NCBI GenBank assembly: GCA_002794775.1
Contig: NBAY01000011.1
Coordinates: 620,001 to 684,000 of the forward strand
Direction: 5' to 3'
DNA: 64,000 nt
From: Porodaedalea pini
Taxonomy: Eukaryota > Basidiomycota > Agaricomycetes > Hymenochaetales > Hymenochaetaceae
Position numbers and translations under genes: made by a program. The notes under the pieces are model-generated. The model searched no databases. It was not told the origin of the DNA and saw nothing but the letters and a program-made list of their open reading frames with translations. Shown here piece by piece: positions 1-10,556 of the stretch (positions within the stretch are counted from its first letter, which is position 1; each line of letters starts with the position of its first letter).

Positions 1-705
1 CGGAGTAAGGCATGCGGCAATCGCGAGCACGGAGACATAGGTCAGCGCAGGGAACAGAGCATGAATAATTCCTGACAATGAGTGTGTAAGCATGACCGTC
101 CTCAGATGGCGGGAAATTTCGGCAGTGTAGACATTGAGTACTTACCCGCAACGACTAGCCAGCCGAACGCCATCGTGAGGACCACCTAGATAGTACCAAT
201 ACTATCTGCTTAACATTTGACAGAACAAGTCTGCTAAAGGAGCTTAACCATGACAAGTAAGCTGCGTGCATGTTTAGCTAAGTAGGCCTTCGGGAGCTCG
301 ACTCCGACTGCAAACAAGCCAGACGAATCGTATTACCTCGAACGTTATTCTGTTCTGCATATCGATCGTTGCGCCCCATGAGCGTGGGTCAACTATGCCA
401 GCACAGTGGGGGCCTATGATGACGCCGAAGCCTGTACCGAATACGACTTCACCGATGACGCTAATTCAGTGTCCGTTTTGAACTTGTCTTCAAAAGTGTA
501 CACCCTCTCTTTGACGAGGAAGGACGCCGAACTGAACTGTCATGTTCACATAATTTAATAACTTTGCTATGCAAACGCACTATATGTTGCTCACGCCAAC
601 GACGAAGCCGCCCACTGCCAGATAGGCCAGACTAACTGCAGTAACCTTTGGTGAACGCTCGTTTGCTGTATATGGAGGGGAGCACAAGATGTATTTTTGT
701 AACAT
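1..705 (-). pseudogene. Na+/H+ antiporter copy A, decayed and cut by window edge
   Basis: This is the 5' part of a third antiporter copy; the rest lies left of the window. It matches copies B and C block by block: a first transmembrane block near 560-640, the signature IIGPHCAGI near 400-430, and a LTP end at the window edge. It is broken. Where copy B encodes the run ending GLFAIGVELPKAYLA, copy A lacks 8 bases near 318-330, which shifts the frame into a stop soon after. The second coding block near 490-545 also no longer reads in frame with its neighbours. The likely original start is the ATG complementary to 703-705, but the first coding block has changed beyond the conserved MLDVTE. I see no way to read a full protein, so I call it a pseudogene. 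The unseen part could hold further damage. Confidence 0.8.
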
Positions 706-1014
706 GGAGCATCTCAGCTTTGTCTAAGTTTTGTACGAGCTGAAGGAAAGGCTGAGTCTCGACGTTGATCAGGACCGCTTTTGGCGTTCGGCATTTGAGC
801 GCCGATCTTCGGCAAAATCTAGGTAAATTACAAGAGTCAGTTCACGTTGAACGAACGCGTCTGACGAAATATCCATTGCTCTGTTTAATATTTGGAAAAG
901 GCTCTTTAGGTAGACTATGACCGAAGCATCCTTTTAGCGAACGTGAATAGCTTTCAGTATATACCCTTACACAGTAGAATAGACCCTCATGAAATTAGAG
1001 GGTACCAGCCAATG
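706..1014. other. intergenic gap between antiporter copies A and B
   Basis: The gap lies between the dead 5' end of copy A and the stop of copy B. It should hold the old promoter of copy A and the 3' untranslated region of copy B. I see no convincing gene or RNA. Confidence 0.5.
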
Positions 1015-3646
1015 TTATTGCACGAACTGGACTTGCTTGACACCATGAACCTGCTCCGAGCTTTGTCCTACTGCTTCCTCCTCATCCACTACGTCTGATT
1101 CGAAGGCATGTCTAAAATGCACGGTCCGCGGTGCTTCCTTCTCAGCCCTTTCCTCCAACTTACCTTCATTGCCGACCTTTCGCTCGGACTCATTCCCATC
1201 GTTCTCCTTCGCATCATGCAAAGATGCGAGACCAAAGCCGGCGACTTCGTCCCCTGATTTGTCTTTTGTGTGGACCTGCTCTTCTTCCTGTGGGGCTTGC
1301 TCAACACGTTGATCTCCTGCGATTGCAAGATTCCCTTGCGTCTTCGGGCTCGCACTCGTCGTGCGGGGGAGCCCTTGATGTGTGCTGTTGCGCGTGCTCG
1401 CCAAGTCCTCCTTCGGCTGTTCACTGCCGAGAATCACTCTCTCGCCTTTCGGAGTGCCCCCGCGTTCAATATCTTCTGGAGTCCGTGAGGAAGGAGTAGT
1501 ATGGCCACCAATACTTGACACCCTAGTAAGTGGTCCATGTCGCGTGGAAAATAGCCAGTCCGGTTGAGTATCCTGGCCCGCACGCAAGGTCCAAGTGCGC
1601 GATAACGTTGTGGTAAGGGAAACCGTGTGATGAATAGACTTTTTGCCGAACCAGAAGGCCGGAATGGACAGGCCATCTTCATCAGGCGAGTTCAACACAA
1701 TGTTAATAGAGGTGGAAGGAATAGTCACGAACACGACGTACGAATGATGACGGAGCCTAAAACCACGAATGAAACAACGGGATGGAGCATAGCAGCGAGT
1801 AGTTCGTTCTGTGTGGCAGGCGGATTGCTAGGTTCCGGCAGCTCCGTAATGGCCAGTGTAGAGATAAAGATCGCCCCAACGCCCATGGGTCCTAGTCACA
1901 GCAGGGCCTGAATAATAGCTCTCCCCTAAGTGTAACAAAACGATTCTCACCGAAATGTCCACAGAAGAGCGCCTCTTGCCAATTATGTATATCTGGAACG
2001 AACTTGTACAACAATAAGATGCTCGGGATGCGACGAACCGCGAGGATGGCAAGGAAGAGGACGACGAGGCGCCACGGTTGAATGCCGAGTTCCGTTGCGT
2101 TATACATGTCAAAAGGAAGCCAAGCACCAATGTAGATGAAGCATGCACAGTTCAACACAAGGTCTATGACAGATGAGAAGACCTCGTCTTCTGTTCGTGC
2201 ATTGAAGTGGCCATCCCATGAAACGGCGCTACCTGTACATGCTTGTACGTCAGCGAAGCTCAAGATCTTGTGAAGGATAGAAATTGACACACCAGCCGCA
2301 AATGCAGCCAACAGATCATCGGAACCCAACGTATTTGCCACTCCGATGGTGAATATCGCGAGAGCCAGGTACTGAGCGACAAAGGACTCGCGATCAATGA
2401 GGCCCTTGCGGTGCGCAGTCTTCATGAGGAAAGAAAAGGCAATCCCTGTTGACAGCTATCGCATCAGCCGTAACTCATAGCAACGCGTAGCCTCGGGCGG
2501 TACACATACCAAGTACGGTTCCAAGGGCTGTCCCCAAAATCACTTGGTCTGTATACACACGAAGAAAGTGAGAAAACTTATGCATTAGTGCTATGAAAAT
2601 GAATAAGACGTACAGAGCCACCCGACGAGGAACCATTTTCCAAATGCTGCTCTCTTGCTGCTTTCGACAGCGAGGTATATCGAAATCGAGAGGAACGGGT
2701 ATGCAAGACCATCATTTGCAGCGGACTCGGCACTTCACCAGTCAAATTGTTAAGAAAACTGAACCAATATTTCGCGTAAGAGTTCGCTCGAACTTACCTG
2801 AGGATACGGCGAACATGGCCTGGAACATTCTTTATTGCAAACTTGCCCCCGATTATTGCGGCAGCAAGAACAGGATCCGTCGGCGTAAGACAGGCAGCAA
2901 TCGCTAACGCAGAGACAAAAGTCAACGCAGGGAATAGCGCACGAATTATTCCTATAAGTTGATGCGAAAAGATCAGAATGGATCCACAAAGACCATGATA
3001 TGATTCCCGTATGGACATTGCAGAAGACGAATCTATACAACCACTTACCGGCAACGACAAGCCAACCAAATGCCATTGTGGGTACGACCTGATAGGTGAA
3101 GAAAATAAAGCGATTATCTGAGATAGAAGAACTCCCAAGTAATTGCAAGTAATACCCACCATGACAAGCAAACTTCGAACATGTTCAGCCAAATAGGCTT
3201 TCGGAAGCTCCACACCAATTGCGAAGAGACCGGTTGCAAGGACGACGCGCATGACCTCTAGCGTAATCCTATTTTGCGCTTCGATCGTGGACCCCCACGA
3301 GCGAGGGTCGAATATGCCGGCGCAGTGAGGGCCAATGATAATACCAAAGGCGGTACCGAGTACCACCTCACCGATGTATAACTTTTAGGAGTCGTCAGTT
3401 CGAGCTCGACGGAAGTTCATATTAGATCGAGCGTACCCGTTCTTTGAGTGGAAGAGACATCATGCTGAACTGGTATGTAAAGCCGTCTTTAAATATGTAC
3501 GCTCTACGAGAGTACATGGCGATGCTCACCAGGACCACGAAGCCACCGAGTATCAGGTAGCTGAGACTAACCGGGGTGACCTGAGTAAACGTTTGTCACT
3601 TGTATATGAATTGATATACAAAACAGACTTCTGTAACGTCCAACAT
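1015..3646 (-). CDS. NHA1: Plasma membrane Na+(K+)/H+ antiporter, copy B (intact)
   Basis: Fungal NHA1/SOD2/CNH1-type antiporter, which exports Na+ or K+ in exchange for protons at the plasma membrane for salt and pH tolerance. About ten exons are seen. A tiny first exon (MLDVTE, ATG complementary to 3644-3646) joins VTPVSLSYLILGGFVVL. Later exons carry GEVVLGTAFGIIIGPHCAG, LTPTDPVLAAAIIGG, the signature AESAANDGLAYPF, then GLIDRESFVAQYLALAIF and LGSDDLLAAFAAG. These are hallmark blocks of the family and include the paired acidic residues of the ion path. After the last membrane segment comes a cytosolic tail of about 200 residues, charged and low in complexity, with its stop at 1015-1017. 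All joins have GT...AG ends. It sits head to tail with two relatives, so it arose by tandem duplication. The first donor (gtctgt) is weaker than in copy C (gtatgt). Confidence 0.85.
3308..3448 (-). repeat. 141-base tract identical to 6432-6572 (copy B and C)
   Basis: I compared copies B and C base by base here and found no difference over 141 positions. The tract covers the end of exon 2, the whole following intron and the start of exon 3. Sequence on both sides differs at many sites. Identity across an intron between otherwise diverged copies suggests recent gene conversion. Confidence 0.8.
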
Positions 3647-4109
3647 CGTTCTTTTCTTATTGTTCTAGATGTTTGGAGGCAAGTGTCGTTGAACGATAGA
3701 GAACGAAGGAAGTAAGAGTCAACTTAACACTTGATGTGGTCTTTACTAACAGCGCAGATCCTCGGCATCTTCGGCATTGGATTCAATGCTGCATTTGACG
3801 GGAATATTAATGGGAAACGGGGAATTAATATAGAGAACATAGGAATCCAATAATTAATGGCGGTGTTCGCTGCACATCTTCATACTCAACCAATTGCTCA
3901 AGTCGGTTCTTATTGATCAAGCTGCTTTATGACAAAATATTAATTCGGCTTCCAAACGGATTCACATAACCAAAAATCTGCTACTCTAGTTCTATATGAG
4001 AAAAGCCTTCTAAACAGTCCCGATCAACCGCGGCGTCGTCTGGCAAGCATCACCACATTATACACATCCGCAGAATATATCCTCATGTGAGTAGAGGTAC
4101 CAGACGATG
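3647..4109. other. intergenic gap: copy B promoter side and copy C 3' side
   Basis: About 460 bases, AT-richer than the genes. It should carry the promoter and leader of copy B and the 3' end of copy C. No separate gene is seen. Confidence 0.5.
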
Positions 4110-4368
4110 TTATTGCGCGACCTGGACTTGTTTGACACCATGGACATGCTCCCAAGATTTCTCCTCCTGCTTCTTCCTCATTCGCTTCGGTCGTATTAAT
4201 GGCGCGCCTGAAGTGCAGGGTACGCAGTGCATCTCATCTTCCATCTTGCCCTCATCGTCCACTCATCTCTCGCCCCGTACCCCATTGTCCTCCTTCCTCC
4301 TTTGCTTTATGCAAGGATGCGAATGCGTAGCTGGCAACTTCCTCTCCCGGCTCGCCTCGTATGTGAAC
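4110..4368 (-). pseudogene. remnant of the antiporter C-terminal tail (copy C)
   Basis: Downstream of the copy C stop codon the sequence still lines up with the last ~85 residues of copy B in the same frame, including FASLH, LHFR and EEEA stretches. It ends at the same kind of terminus: VQVAQ stop here, VQFVQ stop in copy B. Two in-frame stops lie inside it. It is coding sequence lost when copy C gained its earlier stop, unless a splice or readthrough that I cannot see restores it. Confidence 0.65.
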
Positions 4369-6770
4369 CTACTCTTCATCTGGGTTCCCTTCAATTCGAC
4401 GATCTCCTGCGGTTGCGAGGTTTATTTGCGTCCTCGAGCTCGCACTCGTCGTATGAGAATGTCCTTGATATATGCTACTGCCATCACTCGTAACGTTGTC
4501 CTTGGTCTGTCCACCACTGAGGATAACTTTTCTGCTCTTCGAACGGCCTTCTGGTTCGATATCACCTGGCTTTCGAGAGGAAAGGGTCATATGGTTGTCA
4601 TGAGTCGGCACGCCAGTAAGTGGTCCATGTCGCGCGGAAAGCAGCCAGTCTGGTTGAGCAGTATCCTGCCCCGCCCGCAAAGTCCAAGTGCGTGACAATG
4701 TCCTGGTGAAGGACAAAGTGTGCTTGATAGATTTTCTGCCGAACCAGAAGGCCGGAATGGACAGACCATCTTCACCGGGAACATTCAACATAACTCCAGA
4801 AAAGGCGAAAGGAAGATGGAGACTGGTACGACGTACGTATGATAATAGAGCCTAAAACGATGAAGGAAACGACGGGATGAAGCATAGCAGCGAGCAGTTC
4901 GTTCTGGGTGGCAGGTGGAACACTAGGCTCTGGAAGTTCTGTGAGAGCCAGAGTGGAGATAAAGACCGCTCCAACGCCCATGGGCCCTGGGGGTTACAGC
5001 AAAAAACTCAGCGATAATTGTCTTCTAGAGGCAAAACAGTCGAAACCTACCGAAATGCCCGCAGAACAACGCTTCGCGCCAATCATGTATCTCTGGAACA
5101 AACTTGTACAGCAGTAACATGCTCGGAATGCGACGAACTGCAAGAATAGCGAGAAAGAGAACGACGAGGCGCCACGGTTGAATGCCGAGTTCCGTTGCGT
5201 TATACATGTCAAAGGGAAGCCAAGCGCCGATGTATATGAAGCATGCACAGTTCAAAAGGAGATCAATGACAGACGAGAAGACCTCGTCTTCCGTGCGCTC
5301 CTTGAAGTGACCATCCCATGAGACGGCGCTGCCTGCAACAAATTTTCTCATGTCAGAAAGCAAAGCTCAAAAACTTGTAAGCAGCAGAAAATTTACGCAC
5401 CAGCGGCGAATGCAGCTAGCAAATCGTCGGATCCCAACGTGTTTGCTACTCCGATGGTGAATATCGCAAGGGCGAGATACTGCGCGACCAATGACTCGCG
5501 ATCAATGAGGCCCTTGCGGTGCGCGAACTTCAGGAGGAAGGAAAAGGTAGTCCCTAATGGGATTTTCAGCATCAGGTATGACTCGTAGCAATGCGACGCC
5601 TCGCATGGCACACAAACCAGTTACGGCCCCAAGAATTGTCCCCAAAATTACTTGATCTGTACACACAAAAAGAAAATAACGAAAAGTGAGAACTCATACA
5701 CTGATGTATAGAATATAAAAGCAATACGTACAAAGCCAGCCAACGAGGAACCATTTACCAAACGCTGCCCCTTTACTGCTCTCAACCGCAAGATATATCG
5801 AGATCGAGAGGAACGGGTATGCGAGACCGTCATTTGCGGCGGATTCAGCACTATATCATTCAATTTTTTTACAAAACTTATTTTCGTAGGTACTAGCTTG
5901 GTCTTACCTGAGGATGTGTCGAATATGGCATGGAACGTTCTTTATCGCAAACTTGCCTCCGATTATTGCGGCAGCAAGAACAGGATCCGTTGGAGTGAGG
6001 CAGGCAGCGATCGCTAGCGCAGAGACGTAAGTCAATGCAGGGAATAGAGCACGAATTATCCCTGTATTTCAAAGGAAAAAGAAAAAGAAAAGCAGATATC
6101 AAATCAGCTTCCATAACTCATGATATGCTTCATGTATGTATTTGGAAAAAGACAGATGCACATGACTTCTTACCTGCAACGACAAGCCAACCAAACGCCA
6201 TGGTGGGGACGACCTGTTAAGTAAAGAATGTGCAATGCCTATTTGAGATAGATGCGCCCTCAAATGAAGCAGATAATACCTGCCATGACAAGCAAGCTTC
6301 GAACATGCTTGGCCAAGTAAGCATTTGGAAGCTCCACACCAATTGCGAAGAGACCTATGGCAAGGATGACGCGCATGACCTCTAGCGTAATCCTGTTCTG
6401 CATCTCTGTCGTTGACCCCCACGAACGTGGATCGAATATGCCGGCGCAGTGAGGGCCAATGATAATACCAAAGGCGGTACCGAGTACCACCTCACCGATG
6501 TATAACTTTTAGGAGTCGTCAGTTCGAGCTCGACGGAAGTTCATATTAGATCGAGCGTACCCGTTCTTTGAGGGGGAGAGACACCATGCTAAACTGGTAC
6601 GTAAACCCACCGTTAACTGTGTATGCTCTACAAGAGTACATGAAGATGCTCACCAGGACCACGAAGCCGCCGAGTACCAGATAGCTCAGACTGACCGGGG
6701 TGACCTGCGTGAACGTTTGTCACCTGGATATACAGTCAAGTGCGAAACATACTTCTGTAACATCTAACAT
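4369..6770 (-). CDS. Plasma membrane Na+(K+)/H+ antiporter, copy C (shortened tail)
   Basis: Close relative of copy B with the same exon plan. The start ATG is complementary to 6768-6770 (MLDVTE), followed by a good gtatgt donor and VTPVSLSYLVLGG. The family blocks GEVVLGTAFGIIIGPHCAG, LTPTDP, AESAANDG, GLIDRES and LGSDDLLAAFAAG are all present, so the membrane part should fold and carry ions. Two oddities: the donor after LLVM reads GC (gcaggt) where copy B has GT, and the cytosolic tail stops at 4369-4371 (TAG), about 90 residues before the copy B end. The tail is usually regulatory, so transport may be kept but control altered. If the GC donor is not used, the frame breaks in the middle of the protein. 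Confidence 0.75.
6432..6572 (-). repeat. 141-base tract identical to 3308-3448 (copy C partner)
   Basis: Partner of the identical tract in copy B. It includes one full intron and parts of two exons. Confidence 0.8.
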
Positions 6771-7088
6771 TTTACTTTCTTCTTGTCCCGGATGGATTGA
6801 GGCAGAATCGTTGAACGGTTGTGAGGGAAAGAAGCAAGAGACAGACTAGCACTCGGCGTATGCATGTTTCGACAGTTAGAATAGCAAGAGGTAGACCAAT
6901 ATTTGGCATATGAAAGCATGGAAGTTGATATCGAAGATCCTCGGCACCTTCGGCACTCACGTTAGAGCTCCACTTGACTAGGAATGGGAAGCGCTTGAAT
7001 TATGTAGGACGCAGAAAACATAGGAATTCAATAACTATCCCATAGTCATAGACAAAGAGAAATAGGTACGAATCTACATACTACCCAA
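6771..7088. other. intergenic gap: copy C promoter side, RPS2 3' side
   Basis: About 320 bases between two minus-strand genes. It should hold the copy C promoter and the RPS2 3' untranslated region. Nothing else is recognised. Confidence 0.5.
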
Positions 7089-7977
7089 TCAGTACACGGC
7101 CGCCTTCTTCGCCGCAAGCTGCAGGTGTGCAGAATGCTCGTCGTAAGGGAACTTGCTTGGCGGGATCTCGCGCCAGAGGTCGGGCGTTAGGAACGCGTAG
7201 GTTTTAGTGATCTAAAGCGCATTAGTCGAGGCGGTGAAAAGCGTCAAATAGAGGACTTACAGCTGCAAAGGTTGCCTTCAAGAAGTTACCCATCGTCGCC
7301 GTAGAACCCTTCGACTGTGTATACACATCTTGCACACCAGCGAGCTGGAGAATACGCTTCGACGCGGGCGCAGCGACGATACCCGTTCCTCGCGGGGCGG
7401 GGATGAGACGACACATTACGCTTCCGACCTTGCCGCTGACCTTGCTCGGCACCGTGTGCGGTTCACCGAGAGCAGCACCCCAATAGCCACGGCGGACGGG
7501 AATGACGGACAGCTTCGCGAGGATGATGGCGCCGCGGATGGCGGTAGCAACCTCCTTCGCGCACTTGACGCCGAGACCGACGTGGCCGTCAAAGTCACCG
7601 ATGGCGACGAACGCCTTAAAGCGGGTGCGCTGGCCGGCGCGGGTCTGCTTCTGCACGGGCATGATCTTCATGACCTCGTCCTTGAGCTTGGGGAGGAAGT
7701 AATCGACGATCTGATATTCCTTGACAGGCAGCGAGAAAAGGTAAATTTCCTCCATTGATTTGATCTTTCCGTCCTTTACGAGACGACCGAGCTTGGTGAC
7801 CGGGGCCCTTCAAAATATGAACGTTGGCGATGAAGCATATAGCTATTGTATGGACAAGTATGCTCACCACTCCTTCTCTTCATCCCTGCGACCGCCGCGA
7901 CGCGGGCCTCTACGGCCACGCCTGTCACCACCGCGCCCTCGTCCGAATCCACCACGTCCGCGTCCAGCGTCAGCCAT
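7089..7977 (-). CDS. RPS2: 40S ribosomal protein S2 (uS5)
   Basis: Core protein of the small ribosomal subunit, needed for decoding fidelity and 40S assembly. Three exons: an Arg/Gly-rich start ([20 protein letters not shown]) from the ATG complementary to 7975-7977; a long middle exon beginning [14 protein letters not shown] and carrying the S5 fold with [18 protein letters not shown] and [10 protein letters not shown]; and a last exon [13 protein letters not shown] ending AAVY at stop 7089-7091. The introns (one of about 60 bases, and 7213-7260) have proper ends and keep frame. The RGG-rich N terminus is usual for eukaryotic S2 and is a known target for arginine methylation. It is divergent from the antizyme gene. 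Confidence 0.96.
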
Positions 7978-8749
7978 AAATTTTGAGTTTGCTGCGAGAA
8001 GACGAGGTCAGCGAGAGTACTTTTCTTCAAGTGCCATCCGGTCCTTATGATAGCCATCCATCATGTCCAGCGCAGCCTCCCAGCTCCAGCTTTCTCAAGG
8101 ACATTCCCAAGCATCCACACGACTATCAGGATACTCACAGAGGTGGTAGAGTCGCGTACACGTTGAGAAAGGAGTCTTGAGGTCGGCGACTTAGGCGTTG
8201 GGCTCTCAGTGGACTTCAAGATTATCGTTGCCGACGATCCTCAATTTAGTCACATGGTCGAGCCTTCGACTCTCGGTCTCAACGAATACATCTACTGTAC
8301 TAACCTACGCATTTACTCGGAAAATGTGTCATGCTGGAAACCTGAACATAATTATGGAGAATATTAATGCCTACTTCCACTGGCTAAGCCGAAATTTTGA
8401 GAGGCGAACAACTGTGTAGTGCAGCACAAATACTGTACTTGTTTACAGACAATATTAACGCACATTTGTAGCCAAAAGCAGACAATTATGCGAAGATCTG
8501 ATTATTCTTGCCCATTATTGGGAATATGTTAATTTGTGTCTAATCCTTGCAGACATTGTTTGCATTTTATTGGAGGAGTCTCGAGAGGCACGAGCGCACA
8601 AGACGACTTTGTGCTGAGTCAGCGGAGTGTATCCGATGCCGCGTGGGCCGCATGTAACTCAGTCCACAATCACCACCACCGCTTTGCTCTTCGACACTCC
8701 TCGAAAACAACAAACTCAGCCTAACCTCTCACCAAGTTGGAAGGACACA
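7978..8749. other. divergent promoter region between RPS2 and antizyme
   Basis: About 770 bases separate the divergent RPS2 and antizyme start codons. It must contain both promoters and leaders. Short open frames are present but none shows conserved protein features. I see no RNA gene. Confidence 0.5.
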
Positions 8750-10073
8750 ATGTCAAATCTAATTTCGAATTATTCCAATCAACAGCAGTTTAGTATTGGC
8801 CCCGCGTAAGTATCTTTAATCTTATCCTCTTTTCTTTGTCTTCTCCTTGTTCTCCCCCCCCCCCCCCCCCCGCTCCATCTCCCTTTACCCTCCGTCTTTC
8901 GGACTCATTCTCACCACAACCTCGATACATTTCTACAGCAACGGCCGTCAAACCGTTGGGGATGGGGCTTTCTCTGTTGACGCCGTGACTCCTGACGTCC
9001 TAGCCGTCTGCCAAGTGCAGGGCTCCGACGACATATACTACTACAGGTGCGCGTTGTCGCTCCTGATCTACCTCGCAATCTGACTTATTCATGTAGCACT
9101 ACGTTCTCTGGCGGGAGCATGTGGCGTTTTTGACACCCCTTCGGAAAAAATCCCGCCGGATATCTCTTCTCGAGATATCGCTAGCGGCGGGTCGTTGGGC
9201 AGTGTGAGAGACTGGCCAGCGTCGCGTTCTTCTTCCCTTTCTTCCGACTCCGATTCCGATTTCAGCATTCCGTCACCCTCGCCCGTCCGCGCATCAGCCA
9301 AAGGAGGAAATGAAATGTATTCAAATGTCGTCTATCCGCACACTCCGCCGCACTCGGACCCATCGTTCGATAATGATAGCTTCCGCGGCGGCGTTTTTGC
9401 GCCTGCACTGGGCGTCGTGCCCAAGGACCAGACCATCACGAGCCTCCCGCAGTCCGCACCGCGTGACATCCCTATCTCCAAACAAATTCAAAACAGCATC
9501 AGTAAGGAGGGGTCCAACGCCTTCCATAACCAAGCCACCCCGCCGCTAACGCCGGATGCTTCTCCTGCTTCTGGGTCAGCTGCATCTCTTGCCTCGCGGG
9601 CAGCTGCACACGATGAAGCAGCCCACGATTTCCTCGTACGGCTGTTTCCAGGCTCAGCGCGCGTTGCGCTAAAGCATGCAAAGAGCGTCCGTATTTCCTC
9701 GTCCGAACTCGCTGTTGAAGCACCAGTATCGGGTGCTGGATTTGCTTTTGAGGGCGTTGTACTCGATGCCCCTGGTTATCCACGTACGTTGTACATCGAT
9801 GGAAAGGGCGCAGAGAATGTCCAGCTCAGGGAGAGGTGTGTATATTTTCTTGCTTTTTTGCTGTTGTACTGACGGGTGGTTCATAGTATTGTTGCTCTCT
9901 TGGACCTTGCCGACGAGCATCTTGAATGCTCTGCCCTCGTCATTGCTCTGGAACGCTCGAGCCCGGCTCTCGGAGGACTGCTGCATTCGTTCATGTATGT
10001 TGGTGCAACTGTCGTCACCCGCCCACCGTATTCGCTGGACGATGCGTATGTCCTCGTTGGGATTGAAATTTGA
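8750..10073 (+). CDS. OAZ1: Ornithine decarboxylase antizyme (+1 frameshift gene)
   Basis: Antizyme binds ornithine decarboxylase, blocks it, sends it to the proteasome and curbs polyamine uptake. Polyamines induce a +1 ribosomal frameshift that makes the full protein. Exons 8750-8805, 8939-9046 and the start of 9097-9835 give a 66-residue first frame ending ...GGSMWRF at TGA 9131-9133. Reading TTT then skipping one T enters the second frame (DTPSEK...), which runs through a Ser-rich spacer to the antizyme fold. The last exon, 9887-10073, ends with ALLDLADEHLECSALVIALE and SLDDAYVLVGIEI. The sum is about 362 residues. I checked the frame arithmetic: zero frame is 2 modulo 3 and second frame is 0 modulo 3. 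The C-terminal match to the fold is by recognition, not by search. Confidence 0.88.
8854..8871 (+). repeat. 18-base poly-C run in antizyme intron 1
   Basis: A run of 18 C lies inside intron 1 (8806-8938), between the donor and the acceptor CAG. Such runs are prone to length change and sequencing error. It does not touch coding sequence. Confidence 0.9.
9128..9134 (+). promoter_or_regulatory. +1 frameshift site TTT TGA C
   Basis: The first-frame stop TGA (9131-9133) follows TTT. A +1 slip gives TTT, skip T, GAC, and joins the second open frame exactly. UUU-UGA is one of the known antizyme shift sites; UCC-UGA is the commoner form. No intron with proper ends is needed or seen here. Confidence 0.85.
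9152..9191 (+). promoter_or_regulatory. strong RNA hairpin 18 bases after the shift site
   Basis: Outer arms 9152-9158 (CCCGCCG) and 9185-9191 (CGGCGGG) pair over 7 bases. Inner arms 9159-9166 (GATATCTC) and 9172-9179 (GAGATATC) pair over 8 bases around the loop TTCTC. Only a 5-base bulge (9180-9184) breaks the 15-pair stem. GAGAG at 9206-9210 could pair with the loop (one G-U) to make a pseudoknot. A role as frameshift stimulator is inferred from its position. Confidence 0.65.
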
Positions 10074-10556
10074 TCAAGGATGTGCTGGTGGCAAATATAT
10101 GTGGTTTCTTGAGTTGGAGATGACTGATGGTGAAGGAGGGCGGTGCTCGGATCTTTACTGATAAATTTTGAATGGGGTGCAGAGACGTATCTTTGCACCG
10201 AATTTTCTTGTTTTCTATACTTAAATGAATCGGAATCTGTCTGTATGCACATTGCCACAATACATGGTGTTGAGTGTGTGCTTTCCGTTTGACTGCGCTT
10301 AGCTTCGACTTGGACATTCTATGCATCACTCGGTCGGTTCACTCTCAAACACGTTGTCTTTTGACGGTCGTGATGAACGCTATATTGGACCTTACGTCCA
10401 TTGGCGCATTCACTCAGCGAGGCTGGAGCAAGCGGAAGGTCTCTCTTCCCCTTGTAGCGCTTGACCTTCTCAACGGCCGCTGCGACTGATTTCTCGAGGA
10501 ACGACCGTGTCTGGGCTTCCTGACTTGTCTTCTCGTCTCTGCGCTCTTCCTTTGGA
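10074..10556. other. intergenic gap after antizyme
   Basis: About 480 bases holding the antizyme 3' untranslated region and the promoter of the Smr gene. No gene or RNA is recognised. Confidence 0.5.

Noticed and set aside
8536..8724. Small plus-strand frame upstream of antizyme as a possible uORF protein
   Set aside because: No protein-like features; the antizyme start at 8750 is followed by a good donor and a consistent first frame.
9047..9200. An intron instead of a frameshift in antizyme exon 3
   Set aside because: No GT...AG pair near 9125-9140 joins both frames without removing conserved or required bases, and TTT-TGA is a known antizyme shift site.
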